From assembly GCF_000317695.1 (NCBI RefSeq), contig NC_019771.1:4640001-4704000 (forward strand): 64,000 nucleotides of DNA. The letters run 5' to 3'. The first letter of the stretch is position 1. Every line of letters starts with the position of its first letter. The DNA comes from Anabaena cylindrica PCC 7122. Lineage in GTDB: Bacteria > Cyanobacteriota > Cyanobacteriia > Cyanobacteriales > Nostocaceae. The translations under genes and the position numbers were made by a program. Shown here piece by piece: positions 34,968 to 44,018 of this stretch. The notes under the pieces are model-generated. The model was not told the DNA's origin, did not search any database, and was given only the letters and a program-made list of their open reading frames with translations.

Positions 34968-35059
34968 AGGACTTACGCAAGATTGAACTCAAAAGCTGAT
35001 TCTTGCGTAAGGGTAATTCATGAATTACTCCTACTTCCATCCTGTTTTGCGTAAGTCCT
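34968..35059. repeat. 92-bp MITE-like repeat with 13-bp inverted ends
   Basis: AGGACTTACGCAA (34968-34980) and TTGCGTAAGTCCT (35047-35059) are perfect inverted ends. A third partial copy, TTCTTGCGTAAG, lies inside at about 35001-35012. This sequence is, as I recall, a frequent small element in Nostoc. It carries an in-frame ATG at 35020 that would extend the downstream ATPase, so the later ATG is preferred. Confidence 0.75.
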
Positions 35060-35085
35060 GTATATATCAATCTCCTTTCAAACAG

Positions 35086-36219
35086 ATGTTATCTAAATTA
35101 AAAGTTCAACACTACAAAAGCCTTTTTGATACAGAAGTGGATTTAGAACCATTGACTGTATTCATTGGTCCTAATGGTTCTGGTAAATCTAATATTTGTG
35201 AAGCTTTGGCTGTATTGTCTGATTTTTTTCAAAACTTGATAGTTGCTCCAGACTATACAGAGAGTATGACCTTTTTTTTAGAGTCTTTAAAGACTGTAAG
35301 TACGAACCTACAGAGCATTCAATCTAAATTCTGGCATGGAAAGCCAGATTATCTTTTGTTTGAGGCTAGTACCATTCCTAAAACAGAAATAATTACTTCT
35401 GAAAAAGCTCAAAACTTTTTAAAAATATCAGTTAATGTTGATTATTCTCGGCGAATAATTAGTATAAAAAATCTTGGCAATACTCAATGTGAAGAAGATG
35501 AATATATAAGTCCATTAAGAGATTTTATAGTTTCTCATCAATTTCCAGATTCTTCTTTGTATAATGCACTGAAAAAAGTTAATGTTTACGATTTTGCGCC
35601 ATTTGATATTTCTAATAAAACCTCATCAAATGGCAATATGGATAAAACTGGTCAAGGAATTGCCTATGCTTTACTTGATATTTTGCTTGCGAATCGTGAA
35701 GGTTTTGATGAATTGCAGGATCGTTTAACGCAGCTTGTTCCTAATATCAAAAAAATTTTGTTACCTCGTGGGGAAAATCAAACTTTTTCACTGGAGTTAG
35801 TTGATAGATATTCAGAACATCATATCCCTGCCTCTGATATATCGGATGGAACATTAAGAATTTTAGCTTTTCTAACTGCACTGTATCAAGAAAACACTCC
35901 TAGTATTATTTGCTTTGAAGAAATAGAAAATGGTGTGCATCCTTGGTTACTGCATAAAATGATGGAGTTGCTAAAAATTGTTTCCACGGAAGGAATAACT
36001 GGTAAACCTGTGCAGGTTTTAATTACAACCCATTCTCCTGTGTTGTTAAATTATGTTGAACCATATCAAGTCCGTGCGGTTGAATTAGACAAAGAAGGTA
36101 AAACTCAAGTTCATAAATTACCTGTAGATTCTGTCCGGTTTCAAAAAGCTTTAGAAGCCTATGATGGGGCATTAGGTGAACTTTGGTTTACAAATGTGTT
36201 TGGAGGAAATCCAGAATGA
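35086..36219 (+). CDS. AAA ATPase of the RecF/OLD-like class, partner of a DUF4276 protein
   Basis: From the ATG at 35086 the product is 377 residues; an upstream ATG at 35020 lies inside the inverted-repeat element. It has Walker A GPNGSGKS (28-35), signature region ISDGTLRILAFL, Walker B SIICFEEIENGVHP and H-loop ITTHSPVLL. The N-terminus LKVQHYKSLFDTEVDLEPL is typical of AAA_21 ATPases. The stop overlaps the next gene in an ATGA pair. ATPases of this class with a TOPRIM-like partner occur in several anti-phage systems. I infer, but cannot prove, a defence role. Confidence 0.82.
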   Translation: MLSKLKVQHYKSLFDTEVDLEPLTVFIGPNGSGKSNICEALAVLSDFFQNLIVAPDYTESMTFFLESLKTVSTNLQSIQSKFWHGKPDYLLFEASTIPKTEIITSEKAQNFLKISVNVDYSRRIISIKNLGNTQCEEDEYISPLRDFIVSHQFPDSSLYNALKKVNVYDFAPFDISNKTSSNGNMDKTGQGIAYALLDILLANREGFDELQDRLTQLVPNIKKILLPRGENQTFSLELVDRYSEHHIPASDISDGTLRILAFLTALYQENTPSIICFEEIENGVHPWLLHKMMELLKIVSTEGITGKPVQVLITTHSPVLLNYVEPYQVRAVELDKEGKTQVHKLPVDSVRFQKALEAYDGALGELWFTNVFGGNPE

Positions 36220-36965
36220 GTCGTCGGATTCGGATTGGATTAATTGCTGAAGGGGAGGCAGAACTGGGTGCAAGTATTCCTTATATTAAACCAGAAGATG
36301 GTGGCAAAGTAATTGAAAGAAATAATGAAGGCGCACTGCATACTTTAATTAGACGAGAACTGGAAAATGCTGGATTTCTAGATTGCGATTTTGTCCAAAG
36401 ACATCCATCAATTAAAGAAACTCAAAAACTTACTTTACGAACTGGACATTCTATTTTAGATATCAAATATCTAGCCCAAATTGTTATTCTATGGAAACCA
36501 GAAGAGGTAGATATGATCCTCATTGTGGTTGATGCAGATGATAAACTTGAGCAAAGAAAAATTGATTTGGAACGAGCTTTAAATAAAATTCGTGACAATC
36601 ACTTAGATATTAACGAGCAACCAATTAGCGATCGCTCTGCTGGAGGTTTAGCAATTAGAAATTTTGAGACGTGGTTACAGGCTGATACCCAAACAGTTGC
36701 AACTGTTTTAGGTGTAGAATTCCCATCTCTGGAAAATTTAGAAGATTTAGACAAAACTAAGGACATTTTGGAGAATGCAATACAGAAATCAACATATTTT
36801 TCTGAAGACACTAGTAATCAGCGATCGCTACAAATTCGCTGGAACTTGGCTTTTCAGATTGATTTAGAGATAATTAAAACTTGCTGTCCCGGTGGATATG
36901 CTGCTTTTGCAAAAGATTTATTGTTAGCGACACAAGCCGTTATACTGATTAATGGTATAAATTAA
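36216..36965 (+). CDS. DUF4276 TOPRIM-like protein, partner of the preceding ATPase
   Basis: The ATG at 36216 overlaps the ATPase stop codon and gives 249 residues. The N-terminal RIGLIAEGEAELGA has the Glu-Gly of TOPRIM-like folds, and DMILIVVDADDKLEQRKIDL supplies the acidic DxD motif. This fits DUF4276, usually encoded with AAA ATPases. A middle segment GGLAIRNFETWLQAD is also characteristic. It is unrelated in sequence to the DUF4435 protein 7 kb away, although the module logic is the same. Nuclease activity is a prediction. Confidence 0.75.
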   Translation: MSRRIRIGLIAEGEAELGASIPYIKPEDGGKVIERNNEGALHTLIRRELENAGFLDCDFVQRHPSIKETQKLTLRTGHSILDIKYLAQIVILWKPEEVDMILIVVDADDKLEQRKIDLERALNKIRDNHLDINEQPISDRSAGGLAIRNFETWLQADTQTVATVLGVEFPSLENLEDLDKTKDILENAIQKSTYFSEDTSNQRSLQIRWNLAFQIDLEIIKTCCPGGYAAFAKDLLLATQAVILINGIN

Positions 36966-37095
36966 AATAATATACGTAGTTGCTACGCTGATAGTTAAGA
37001 ACGTGCCTGAGAAATTAATAATCAGAAATTAACTTACATGAGCGATTAGCAATGGTATCATTCGGTTATTACAAAAAGTAAAGGGCAATTTTACT

Positions 37096-38694
37096 ATGAC
37101 CAAAGCACCTGTTGCTCCTGTGGTGCTAGTCATTTTAGACGGATGGGGCTACTGTGAGGACAAGCGAGGAAACGCGATCGCTGCTGCTAAAACTCCAATC
37201 ATGGACAGTTTATGGGCAGCCTATCCCCACACCCTCATTCGCACATCAGGCAAAGCCGTAGGGTTGCCAGAAGGTCAAATGGGCAACTCGGAAGTTGGTC
37301 ATTTGAATATTGGCGCTGGAAGAGTGGTTCCCCAAGAACTGGTACGCATCTCTGATGCTGTTGAAGACGGTTCTTTAGCCGCCAACCCAGCACTTGTCAA
37401 AATTTGCCAGGAAGTCCGCTCTCGCAATGGCAAGTTGCATCTCATCGGCCTTTGTTCTGAGGGTGGGGTACATTCGCATCTTACCCACCTATTTGGACTA
37501 CTTGACTTAGCCAAAAAAGAGCAACTTCCAAAAGTTTGTATTCACGCCATTACTGATGGACGTGACACTGCCCCATCTGAGGGTATTAAAGCAATCCAGA
37601 AACTGCAAGATTATATAGATAGCGTCGGCATTGGTCAGATAGCCACTATTAGCGGTCGTTATCATGCAATGGATCGGGATCACCGTTGGGATCGAGTCCA
37701 ACGCGCCTATGATGTCATGACACAAGATGGTGCGGGAAATGGACTCACGGCGGTAGAGGTCTTAAAAGAATCCTACGCCAAAGGTGTAACTGATGAGTTT
37801 GTTGAGCCAGTTCGTATTACTCCTGGCGCAGTAGAACCAGGTGATGGGGTCATATTTTTCAATTTCCGCCCCGATCGCTCTAGACAATTAACTCAAGCCT
37901 TTGTCAGTCCCAAATTTGCAGGTTTTGAAAGACAGCAAATTACACCGCTATCCTTTGTGACTTTTACCCAGTATGATCCTGAATTACCAGTATCAGTGGC
38001 TTTCACACCACAGAATCTGAATAATATTTTAGGAGAAGTCATCGCCAATCATGGTTTAAAACAGTTTCGCACCGCCGAAACCGAAAAATATGCTCACGTC
38101 ACCTATTTCTTTAATGGGGGACTTGAAGAACCTTGTGAAGGTGAAGACCGGGAACTAGTCAGCAGTCCAATGGTGGCTACCTATGACACAGAACCTGCAA
38201 TGTCAGCCCAATCCGTGACAGAAGTTGCGATCGCAGCCATTAAAAAGGGCATCTACTCCCTAGTGGTCATGAATTATGCTAACCCAGACATGGTAGGGCA
38301 TACAGGACAGATAGAAGCTACAGTGACAGCCATTCAAACTGTAGATCGCTGTTTAGGTCTTCTCCTCGATACCATTGGCAAAGCTGGCGGCACAGCAATT
38401 ATTACTGCTGACCACGGCAACGCTGAGTATATGTTAGACGAAGAAGGTAATCCTTGGACAGCACACACTACTAATCCAGTTCCCTTAATCTTGGTAGAAG
38501 GCGAAAAGGTCAAAATACCAGGATATGGCACAAATGTGGAACTGCGAAATGATGGCAAGTTAGCCGATATTGCCCCGACTATTCTGGATATTTTACAGCT
38601 ACCCCAGCCACCAGAAATGACAGGGATATCACTGCTAAAACCCGCAGAATATGACTTGAAACCTATTCGCACTCCTGCACAAATAGGTTTGTAA
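37096..38694 (+). CDS. gpmI: 2,3-bisphosphoglycerate-independent phosphoglycerate mutase
   Basis: GpmI interconverts 3- and 2-phosphoglycerate using two Mn2+ ions and a phosphoserine. The 532-residue protein has the metal-binding start VVLVILDGWGYCED, the nucleophile Ser in GNSEVGHLNIGAGR (about 61-74), HAITDGRDTAPSEG, FFNFRPDRSRQL and the metal ligands of ADHGNAEYM. Length and domains are normal. secG follows about 420 bases downstream, a gene order I recall from other cyanobacteria. Confidence 0.97.
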   Translation: MTKAPVAPVVLVILDGWGYCEDKRGNAIAAAKTPIMDSLWAAYPHTLIRTSGKAVGLPEGQMGNSEVGHLNIGAGRVVPQELVRISDAVEDGSLAANPALVKICQEVRSRNGKLHLIGLCSEGGVHSHLTHLFGLLDLAKKEQLPKVCIHAITDGRDTAPSEGIKAIQKLQDYIDSVGIGQIATISGRYHAMDRDHRWDRVQRAYDVMTQDGAGNGLTAVEVLKESYAKGVTDEFVEPVRITPGAVEPGDGVIFFNFRPDRSRQLTQAFVSPKFAGFERQQITPLSFVTFTQYDPELPVSVAFTPQNLNNILGEVIANHGLKQFRTAETEKYAHVTYFFNGGLEEPCEGEDRELVSSPMVATYDTEPAMSAQSVTEVAIAAIKKGIYSLVVMNYANPDMVGHTGQIEATVTAIQTVDRCLGLLLDTIGKAGGTAIITADHGNAEYMLDEEGNPWTAHTTNPVPLILVEGEKVKIPGYGTNVELRNDGKLADIAPTILDILQLPQPPEMTGISLLKPAEYDLKPIRTPAQIGL

Positions 38695-38707
38695 AATAGT
38701 GAAAGCT

Positions 38708-38744
38708 TAACAGTTAACGATGATCAAGTTAACTGTTAACTTTT
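38708..38744 (+). terminator. Rho-independent terminator after gpmI
   Basis: TAACAGTTAAC (38708-38718) pairs perfectly with GTTAACTGTTA (38728-38738), followed by a T4 run at 38741-38744. It lies 14 bases after the gpmI stop. Confidence 0.75.
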
Positions 38745-39114
38745 CTGAATTTGCAGTTTTGAGCGATGCCTTTGGCGGGTGTAAAAGAATATGGATTAAA
38801 TGAACCGCGAAGACGCGAAGGACGCGAAGTGAAGAAAGAAGAAGGAAGAAGGAAGAATCTTACACTAAGTAGCCATCATGAACTGCGTACACCAGGAGGG
38901 ATGAAAATAAGTCTTTTCACCTTCCCCGATTTTCAAGTCAGGTGGGCAGAATCAAACCAAACTATGTAAAGAAAAGTAAACAAGGCTCAAATCCTTTTTC
39001 CCCCTGCCTGATCCCAACGACAATTTTTAACGCCAACCGACTTAGGAAGGAGATAATAGTCCTTAGCCGTTATAATTTATATTTGGTCTGATTATTTTTG
39101 TTTTTGAATTACTT
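38745..39114. other. Intergenic region between gpmI and secG
   Basis: The region contains a purine-rich repeat with AACCGCGAAGACGCGAAGGA (about 38802-38821) and GAAGAAGGAAGAAGGAAG. That is a common dispersed Nostoc motif. The plus-strand frame at 38766-38969 is made of this repeat and is not a convincing gene. The secG promoter presumably lies in the last 100 bases. Confidence 0.5.
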
Positions 39115-39348
39115 ATGACACTTACTAACATCGTGCAAGGTATTTGGGCTTTTTCTGCTTTAGGTCTAATCATTCTCGTTTTACTGCATAGTCCTAAAGG
39201 TGATGGTATTGGCGCAATTGGTGGACAAGCGCAATTGTTTAGCAGTACCAAGAGTGCAGAAAATACATTAAATCGAATTACTTGGGCGCTAGTAGTAATT
39301 TTTATGGGTTTAACAGTAGTTTTAAGTGCTAATTGGTTGCCTAAATAG
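39115..39348 (+). CDS. secG: Protein translocase subunit SecG
   Basis: SecG is the small non-essential membrane subunit of the SecYEG channel. The 77-residue product has two helices (about 5-24 and 55-74) linked by SPKGDGIGAIGGQAQLFSST, the standard cytoplasmic loop. The stop codon TAG at 39346-39348 borrows its final G from the first base of an inserted repeat; the 6-bp target duplication restores the same stop after insertion. Confidence 0.95.
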   Translation: MTLTNIVQGIWAFSALGLIILVLLHSPKGDGIGAIGGQAQLFSSTKSAENTLNRITWALVVIFMGLTVVLSANWLPK

Positions 39349-39558
39349 GGCTTGCTGAATAAAGCAAAAACCTAGATATATCAAGAGTTTGAAGGTTAAA
39401 AAGTGAATCAGGTGCAAGGAATAAGCGTTGAAACTACCAAAAACCTATCACTTGAGCAGATTCAAGACTATTCTTCTCTTCTTCTAATTCTTCCTCCTGA
39501 CTCCTGACTCCTGACTCCTGACTTCTAGCCCTAACGGAAAGACTTTTTCAGCAAGCCC
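39348..39558. mobile_element. 211-bp MITE-like element at the secG stop codon
   Basis: Ends GGGCTTGCTGAA (39348-39359) and TTCAGCAAGCCC (39547-39558) are perfect inverted repeats. Both sides carry the 6-bp target duplication TAAATA (39342-39347 and 39559-39564). The interior has no gene but includes four TCCTGAC-type heptamers near 39491-39520. Removing the element joins secG directly to the protease gene with the TAG stop intact. Confidence 0.8.
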
Positions 39559-39565
39559 TAAATAG

Positions 39566-40384
39566 GTGAAAATGGGCAAAATTACCCAAATATTGATATA
39601 CAAAACCCGAAATAAAATATTTTGGCGGAGGTTATTAGCAGTCCTAACTTTAATCATAAGTACAGGGCTGTTAGTTATTTTTACTAACTTTCTATCCAGC
39701 GCTGTGATGAATAAATCTGTCCAAAAACCTGCATTTAGTAGAGATTTTACCTGGAAAGTTTCCAAAAGTGAGGTTTTAGGCGCAAAGGCAGAATTAATAC
39801 AAAAATCCCATCCGTTACCCCTGACTCTCAAAAATTGGCAAGATAAAACCAATAGTAGTGATTATTTTGACCAAATTACACCCACTAAAGTTGGTTATTT
39901 AATTTGGTCACGTTTTCCTGTGCAAGTGAAGATAGACAAACCGACAGGAATGAGTGAAAAACAGGCGCAAATATGGGTTAATAGCATTTTAGAGGCTGTA
40001 CAAGAGTGGAGTGTTTATTTACCTTTACAGGTAGTGGAACAGCCAGAAGCTGATATTACAATTGTCAGGAAAGCCCCACCGCTTCAGTTGTCACCCCAAA
40101 AAATTCCCCGTGCGCGTTCTGCTTTGACTACCTTTGAGTTATACACAACGAATAATGTGTTATCCCACCGCTTTAGGATCTTGCTGAGTCCTAGCCAAGC
40201 AGGGGAATATGTGCAAGCATCCGCACGTCATGAACTTGGACACGCTTTAGGAATTTGGGGTCATAGTCCTCTGCAAACTGATGTGCTTTATTTTTCCCAA
40301 GTCCGTAACCCACCAACTATTTCTGCTAGAGATGTGAATACCTTGAAGCGCATTTATGAACAGACTACTAATTTGGGTTGGTAA
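39566..40384 (+). CDS. Matrixin-like zinc metalloprotease, membrane anchored
   Basis: The 272-residue protein has a basic N-terminus and one membrane helix (about 20-45, LLAVLTLIISTGLLVIFTNF). A peptidase domain toward the C-terminus carries the full metzincin motif HELGHALGIWGHS, with three zinc histidines and the catalytic Glu. Preceding strands (YLIWSRFPVQVKID; ADITIVRKAPP) fit matrixin-like M10 domains. The start is GTG at 39566 or ATG at 39572. Before the element insertion it would have lain about 20 bases after secG, so the two may once have been one transcript. The active site faces the periplasm. Confidence 0.82.
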   Translation: MKMGKITQILIYKTRNKIFWRRLLAVLTLIISTGLLVIFTNFLSSAVMNKSVQKPAFSRDFTWKVSKSEVLGAKAELIQKSHPLPLTLKNWQDKTNSSDYFDQITPTKVGYLIWSRFPVQVKIDKPTGMSEKQAQIWVNSILEAVQEWSVYLPLQVVEQPEADITIVRKAPPLQLSPQKIPRARSALTTFELYTTNNVLSHRFRILLSPSQAGEYVQASARHELGHALGIWGHSPLQTDVLYFSQVRNPPTISARDVNTLKRIYEQTTNLGW

Positions 40385-40416
40385 TGGAATGGGTAATTGG
40401 TCTAATTTCATCTTTC

Positions 40417-40472
40417 ACTCAGTACTCAGTACTCAGTACTCAGTACTTGCTACTGAGTACTCAAGACTCAGC
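40417..40472. repeat. Heptanucleotide repeat, four perfect and four diverged ACTCAGT units
   Basis: Four perfect ACTCAGT copies (40417-40444) are followed in phase by ACTTGCT, ACTGAGT, ACTCAAG and ACTCAGC. The decay pattern runs from left to right. It lies between the protease gene and the hsp70 remnant. Confidence 0.85.
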
Positions 40473-40543
40473 ACTGTTTTAGTGATAAAGTGACTGTTTA
40501 CCTAGAACATTAAAAACAATACATAGTAGGGTGAAGATTAGTA

Positions 40544-41090
40544 ATGGGTAAGGCTATAGGAATTGATTTGGGGACGACTAACTCTGTCACTGCTTTTAAG
40601 TTAGCAGAAGTGGAAGTAGTAACAGCAAACGATAACACGCCTCCAGACCGGAAACTCACTTGTTCTGTGGTTGCTTATAACCAAGGTAAATTTTTGGTGG
40701 GAGGTCAAGTTTACAACCAGCTACGCCATAACCCAGAAAATGTAATTATTTCTATTAAGCGGCTAATGGATAGGGGTTTTGGTGATTTAACGAAAATTCT
40801 CAAAAAAGCGGCGATAGCCTATGGTTTTTCACCTAATATAGCGGTATGCACTTGAATGAAATACATCATAGCCCCCTCATCGCTTGCGGGGAGGGGTTCT
40901 TGTATCTCACTCAACCGAGAACCGCTATAGCGATGATGTCAAGACGATTTTGGTCTATAATCTCTCGGCGATGGAAAATGGTAATAAAAATGAAGCCGAA
41001 CATTTGTTAATTGAACTGCAACCAGATGTACAGAATTGGCTCAATCAAGACTTACTCAATAACAGCATTGTCACAGGACTCACACGATGA
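40544..41090 (+). pseudogene. Degenerate Hsp70 (DnaK-like) gene with two deletions and a repeat insertion
   Basis: The N-terminus is a clear Hsp70 nucleotide-binding domain start (MGKAIGIDLGTTNSVTAFKL, about 80 residues to RGFGD). It then jumps to KKAAIAYGFSPN, a motif normally about 100 residues further on, so the middle is deleted. A roughly 91-bp inverted-repeat element splits the next codons and introduces TGA at 40853. The frame resumes after it with SDDVKTILVY, which normally continues into the phosphate-2 loop. Here it jumps to a C-terminal helix (AEHLLIELQPDVQNWL) and ends at 41090, overlapping the next gene by ATGA. At most the first 103 codons are translated normally. Confidence 0.8.
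40838..40928. mobile_element. ~91-bp inverted-repeat element inserted in the hsp70 remnant
   Basis: ATAGCGGT (40838-40845) and ACCGCTAT (40921-40928) are the ends, extendable by a shared TA on each side. Inside are CTTGAATGAAATAC and GTATCTCACTCAACCGAGA, a second imperfect pair, plus CCCCTC/GAGGGG. Hsp70 residues on both sides (YGFSPN and SDDVKTILVY) fix the boundaries to within a few bases. Confidence 0.75.
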
Positions 41091-41584
41091 ATACTAAAAT
41101 TAATTGTCCTGTCTGTGGATATCAAGATATTGAAAACAATATTTGTCCTAACTGTGATACCGACCTTTCCTTAATTCGCACACTCCAAGAATTACCACTG
41201 ATAGAAAAAAAATCCCTCAAAAGAAAATTTAGCGGTTGGACATTAGCAGTAGCTTTATTAATGTTAATTATAGGTATGGGTTTGGGTGTGGGAAGTAGTT
41301 TGATAATCGTGCAATCTGGTCTATATAATGCAACTATTTCAAACTCTAATACAACAGTAGTTAATAGCATTAAATCAACAGCAAATAAGCCCGTCACACA
41401 ACCAAATATTTACACTGTTAAACCTGGAGATAATCTGAGTTTGATTGCTTTAAAATTATGTGGTCAAGGTGGTACTTGGGAAATGATCGTTAAAGCTAAT
41501 CCCGAACTAGAAAAACGGAAAAACTACTATATAGATCCGGGGGAGGAGTTGAAAATTCCTAACTGTCAGGAGAAAACTGAATGA
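41087..41584 (+). CDS. LysM-domain membrane protein with N-terminal zinc ribbon
   Basis: The 165-residue protein starts with a zinc ribbon (CPVCGYQDIENNICPNC, Cys pairs at about 6/9 and 19/22). A membrane helix follows at about 50-75 (GWTLAVALLMLIIGMGLGVG), then a LysM domain (about 107-160, YTVKPGDNLSLIALKLCGQG ... YYIDPGEELKIP). LysM binds peptidoglycan glycans, so the C-terminus should be periplasmic. It overlaps the hsp70 remnant and the TPR gene by ATGA on both sides, making it a middle gene of the chaperone operon. Its link to the chaperones is unknown. Confidence 0.8.
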   Translation: MNTKINCPVCGYQDIENNICPNCDTDLSLIRTLQELPLIEKKSLKRKFSGWTLAVALLMLIIGMGLGVGSSLIIVQSGLYNATISNSNTTVVNSIKSTANKPVTQPNIYTVKPGDNLSLIALKLCGQGGTWEMIVKANPELEKRKNYYIDPGEELKIPNCQEKTE

Positions 41585-44007
41585 GTATCTTTGATACTAT
41601 AAAGGAGGCCAGCCAGCAAGCAGAACAATTCGCTCTCAAAAAGCAACTGCGAGAAGCTGTAACTACTGCGGAAACAGCCCTGAATATGTGGGCAGAAGCA
41701 CCAAGTTTTTGGGAAGTATTACTTGGTAAAATATTAATTGGTAATCTTGTAGACAGGTTGCAAAAACAATTAGTAGAGTGGCGAAATCAAGTCACAGAGG
41801 CAGATAAATTGGCTGCTAGGGCTAATTTGATTTTGAGGAATGATACAGGTGATCCGTTCGTCACTAAGGGCATATCTGATGCGATCGCACTTTATCGACT
41901 ATATAGTATAATTATTGAAGATGAGCAAATATTATACTCGATTCAGCAATGCCAACAGGAACTGCAAAAGCGCAAGCAGTTTCAGGAATTGGTGAAACAA
42001 GCACAGTCACAGGCTGAAAATTACTTCTTTAAAAATGCGATCGCTATTTACCAAGAAGCTGAGAAATTATACATCACTGAGTCAATCAAACAAGCCTTTG
42101 CTGATGCTTTAAGCCAAGTTTCCCAAGAAGAAAGTTATAAATCTATTTTTCGCAAGGCAAAGCGAGCAGAGTCTAAAGGCAAATTACAGGAAGCGATCGT
42201 ACTTTTAGATTCCGCTTTAACTAATTTCCCTCGTGCGGACGGAATTGCTTTACTCCAAAAACTCAAATCTATAGTCAAAGGTAGAGAACTATTTCGGCAA
42301 GGTTTAGCAGCAGAAAAAGCAGGTTTTTTTCCAGCAGCTAAATCTCTATATGAAAATGCTCAATCACTTTTACCAAATCCTCAAGATTCCCAAATCCGCT
42401 TAGGTATAGTGGCAATAAAAATGCAAGATTGGGCAACTGCACTATCTTATTTACAAGGTTTATCAGGACAACAAGCTGCTTATCTGCGCGGTTTTGCACT
42501 AGCTCAACAAGCAAATTTACAGTTAGCTTATTGGGAATGGCAAAATGTATCTGCGGTATCAATAAATGAGCAAAAAACAATTATTCAGGACGTTTTTCAG
42601 TATCAATTTTCATTATCTTTACATAATATTGAAGAGTTAGTCAAGTCTAAACAATGGGAGAAAGCTAAAACAGCAAGTAGGGAATTTATTCAAAAATTTG
42701 GTGCTAACGCTTTGGTTGAAAATAATCTGAAAGAACATATCCAGCCAAGTTTAGAAGCCGCAGTTTGGCAAGATTCAGATTGGGAAAATATTGCTCCTAA
42801 AATGGAAAATATCTGGATTGCTAATCCCAATATTACCACATTACATAACTGGACAGTAGCAACTTATTACCATGCTCAAAGCAATCCTGATAAACTGATT
42901 GATTTAATTATTGCCTTATACACTGCCATAGCCAATTTAAGCTCTGATCCTAGTCTCCAAAATATTCCTTGGTTAGGAAATAAAGCTGTGGATTTTAATT
43001 TTTTATCTTTAAAATTAAAACGCCGTTTAGAAGCAGCAATTGATAATATCAAAAATACCAATATTGAAAATTATTTAAATTTGTGCGATTACTTACGCTG
43101 GCAAATAGTTGCTCTCAGATTTATGGGAGAACCTGCTAACTCAGGAATGCAAATTAATGATGTATTTATCACACCTGGCTGTTATCACAAATTTAGTTCC
43201 CAATGGCAGAGTACCATAGTATATAAAATACATTCTAGTCAAAAAATTCTCCATTCTCTTTATACTCATTGGGGATTAGCTGTGGCTGCTTGTTTAGAAG
43301 GAGATAGGCAAAGAGCAATTCAACTTAAACCGACAAATGACCATACTATTGAAGTTGAACAATTTGCTAACAATTTTGTTGCTTATCATGAAGGTTGTTA
43401 TCATCTACAACAACAAAAATGGCAAGCAGCAATTACTCCTTGGCAGCAAGCAAAAGCAGAAATTAAAAATAATCAAGATTGGCAACAAGAAATAGATAGA
43501 CTTTGTAATTTACATCGTCAAGTTATATTAGAGTTTCAAGAACATTTAGAATTTTCTCAATTTTGGTATGATATTATAGATACTCAGTCTGCTAGTAGTT
43601 ATTTGGCTGAGTACCAAGCAGAAGAAGTCAGACAAAGACTTATTAATAAAGAAATTTCTTTAAAACAAGCTTTGAAAAAACTTCAGAAACTTAAAAATAT
43701 TGATAGTAATAATCCAGTTGTCAATGACATTATAGAAAATGTTGAATTTGATCAGGAAATAGAAGAAATTAACCGCTTATTTAAAACTCGGAAACATGAA
43801 GAAATGGTGAAAAAAGCTAGAAGTTCAAAGCGTGATAAAGTTCGCTTTATTGTCGCTGAATTCTTTATAGATTTATTAATTAAAGGTGTAGAAGAAGGTG
43901 GTTTAAATGACCCAGAAGTAATGCTACAATTAGGGCGTTGGGCTTATGAAATCTGTCCAGATGAACCTGCGTTTCAAGAAGTTTATCGGAGACTAAAATT
44001 TTGTTAA
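41581..44007 (+). CDS. Large helical TPR-like protein of the chaperone operon
   Basis: The 808-residue protein is almost entirely helical, with TPR-like pairs: SIFRKAKRAESKGKLQEAIV, LAAEKAGFFPAAKSLYENAQ and HEGCYHLQQQKWQAAITPWQ. No enzyme motif, signal peptide or membrane helix is visible. A final segment, LQLGRWAYEICPDEPAFQEV, looks like a closing TPR. I do not recognise a named family. Its place between LysM and J-like/GrpE-like genes suggests a scaffold or client adaptor for an Hsp70 that is now broken here. Confidence 0.75.
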   Translation: MSIFDTIKEASQQAEQFALKKQLREAVTTAETALNMWAEAPSFWEVLLGKILIGNLVDRLQKQLVEWRNQVTEADKLAARANLILRNDTGDPFVTKGISDAIALYRLYSIIIEDEQILYSIQQCQQELQKRKQFQELVKQAQSQAENYFFKNAIAIYQEAEKLYITESIKQAFADALSQVSQEESYKSIFRKAKRAESKGKLQEAIVLLDSALTNFPRADGIALLQKLKSIVKGRELFRQGLAAEKAGFFPAAKSLYENAQSLLPNPQDSQIRLGIVAIKMQDWATALSYLQGLSGQQAAYLRGFALAQQANLQLAYWEWQNVSAVSINEQKTIIQDVFQYQFSLSLHNIEELVKSKQWEKAKTASREFIQKFGANALVENNLKEHIQPSLEAAVWQDSDWENIAPKMENIWIANPNITTLHNWTVATYYHAQSNPDKLIDLIIALYTAIANLSSDPSLQNIPWLGNKAVDFNFLSLKLKRRLEAAIDNIKNTNIENYLNLCDYLRWQIVALRFMGEPANSGMQINDVFITPGCYHKFSSQWQSTIVYKIHSSQKILHSLYTHWGLAVAACLEGDRQRAIQLKPTNDHTIEVEQFANNFVAYHEGCYHLQQQKWQAAITPWQQAKAEIKNNQDWQQEIDRLCNLHRQVILEFQEHLEFSQFWYDIIDTQSASSYLAEYQAEEVRQRLINKEISLKQALKKLQKLKNIDSNNPVVNDIIENVEFDQEIEEINRLFKTRKHEEMVKKARSSKRDKVRFIVAEFFIDLLIKGVEEGGLNDPEVMLQLGRWAYEICPDEPAFQEVYRRLKFC

Positions 44008-44018
44008 AGATTTTGTAA

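Noticed and set aside
38766..38969. Small plus-strand frame between gpmI and secG
   Set aside because: It is built from the dispersed AACCGCGAAGACGCGAAGG-type repeat and purine-rich tracts, with no independent coding signal.
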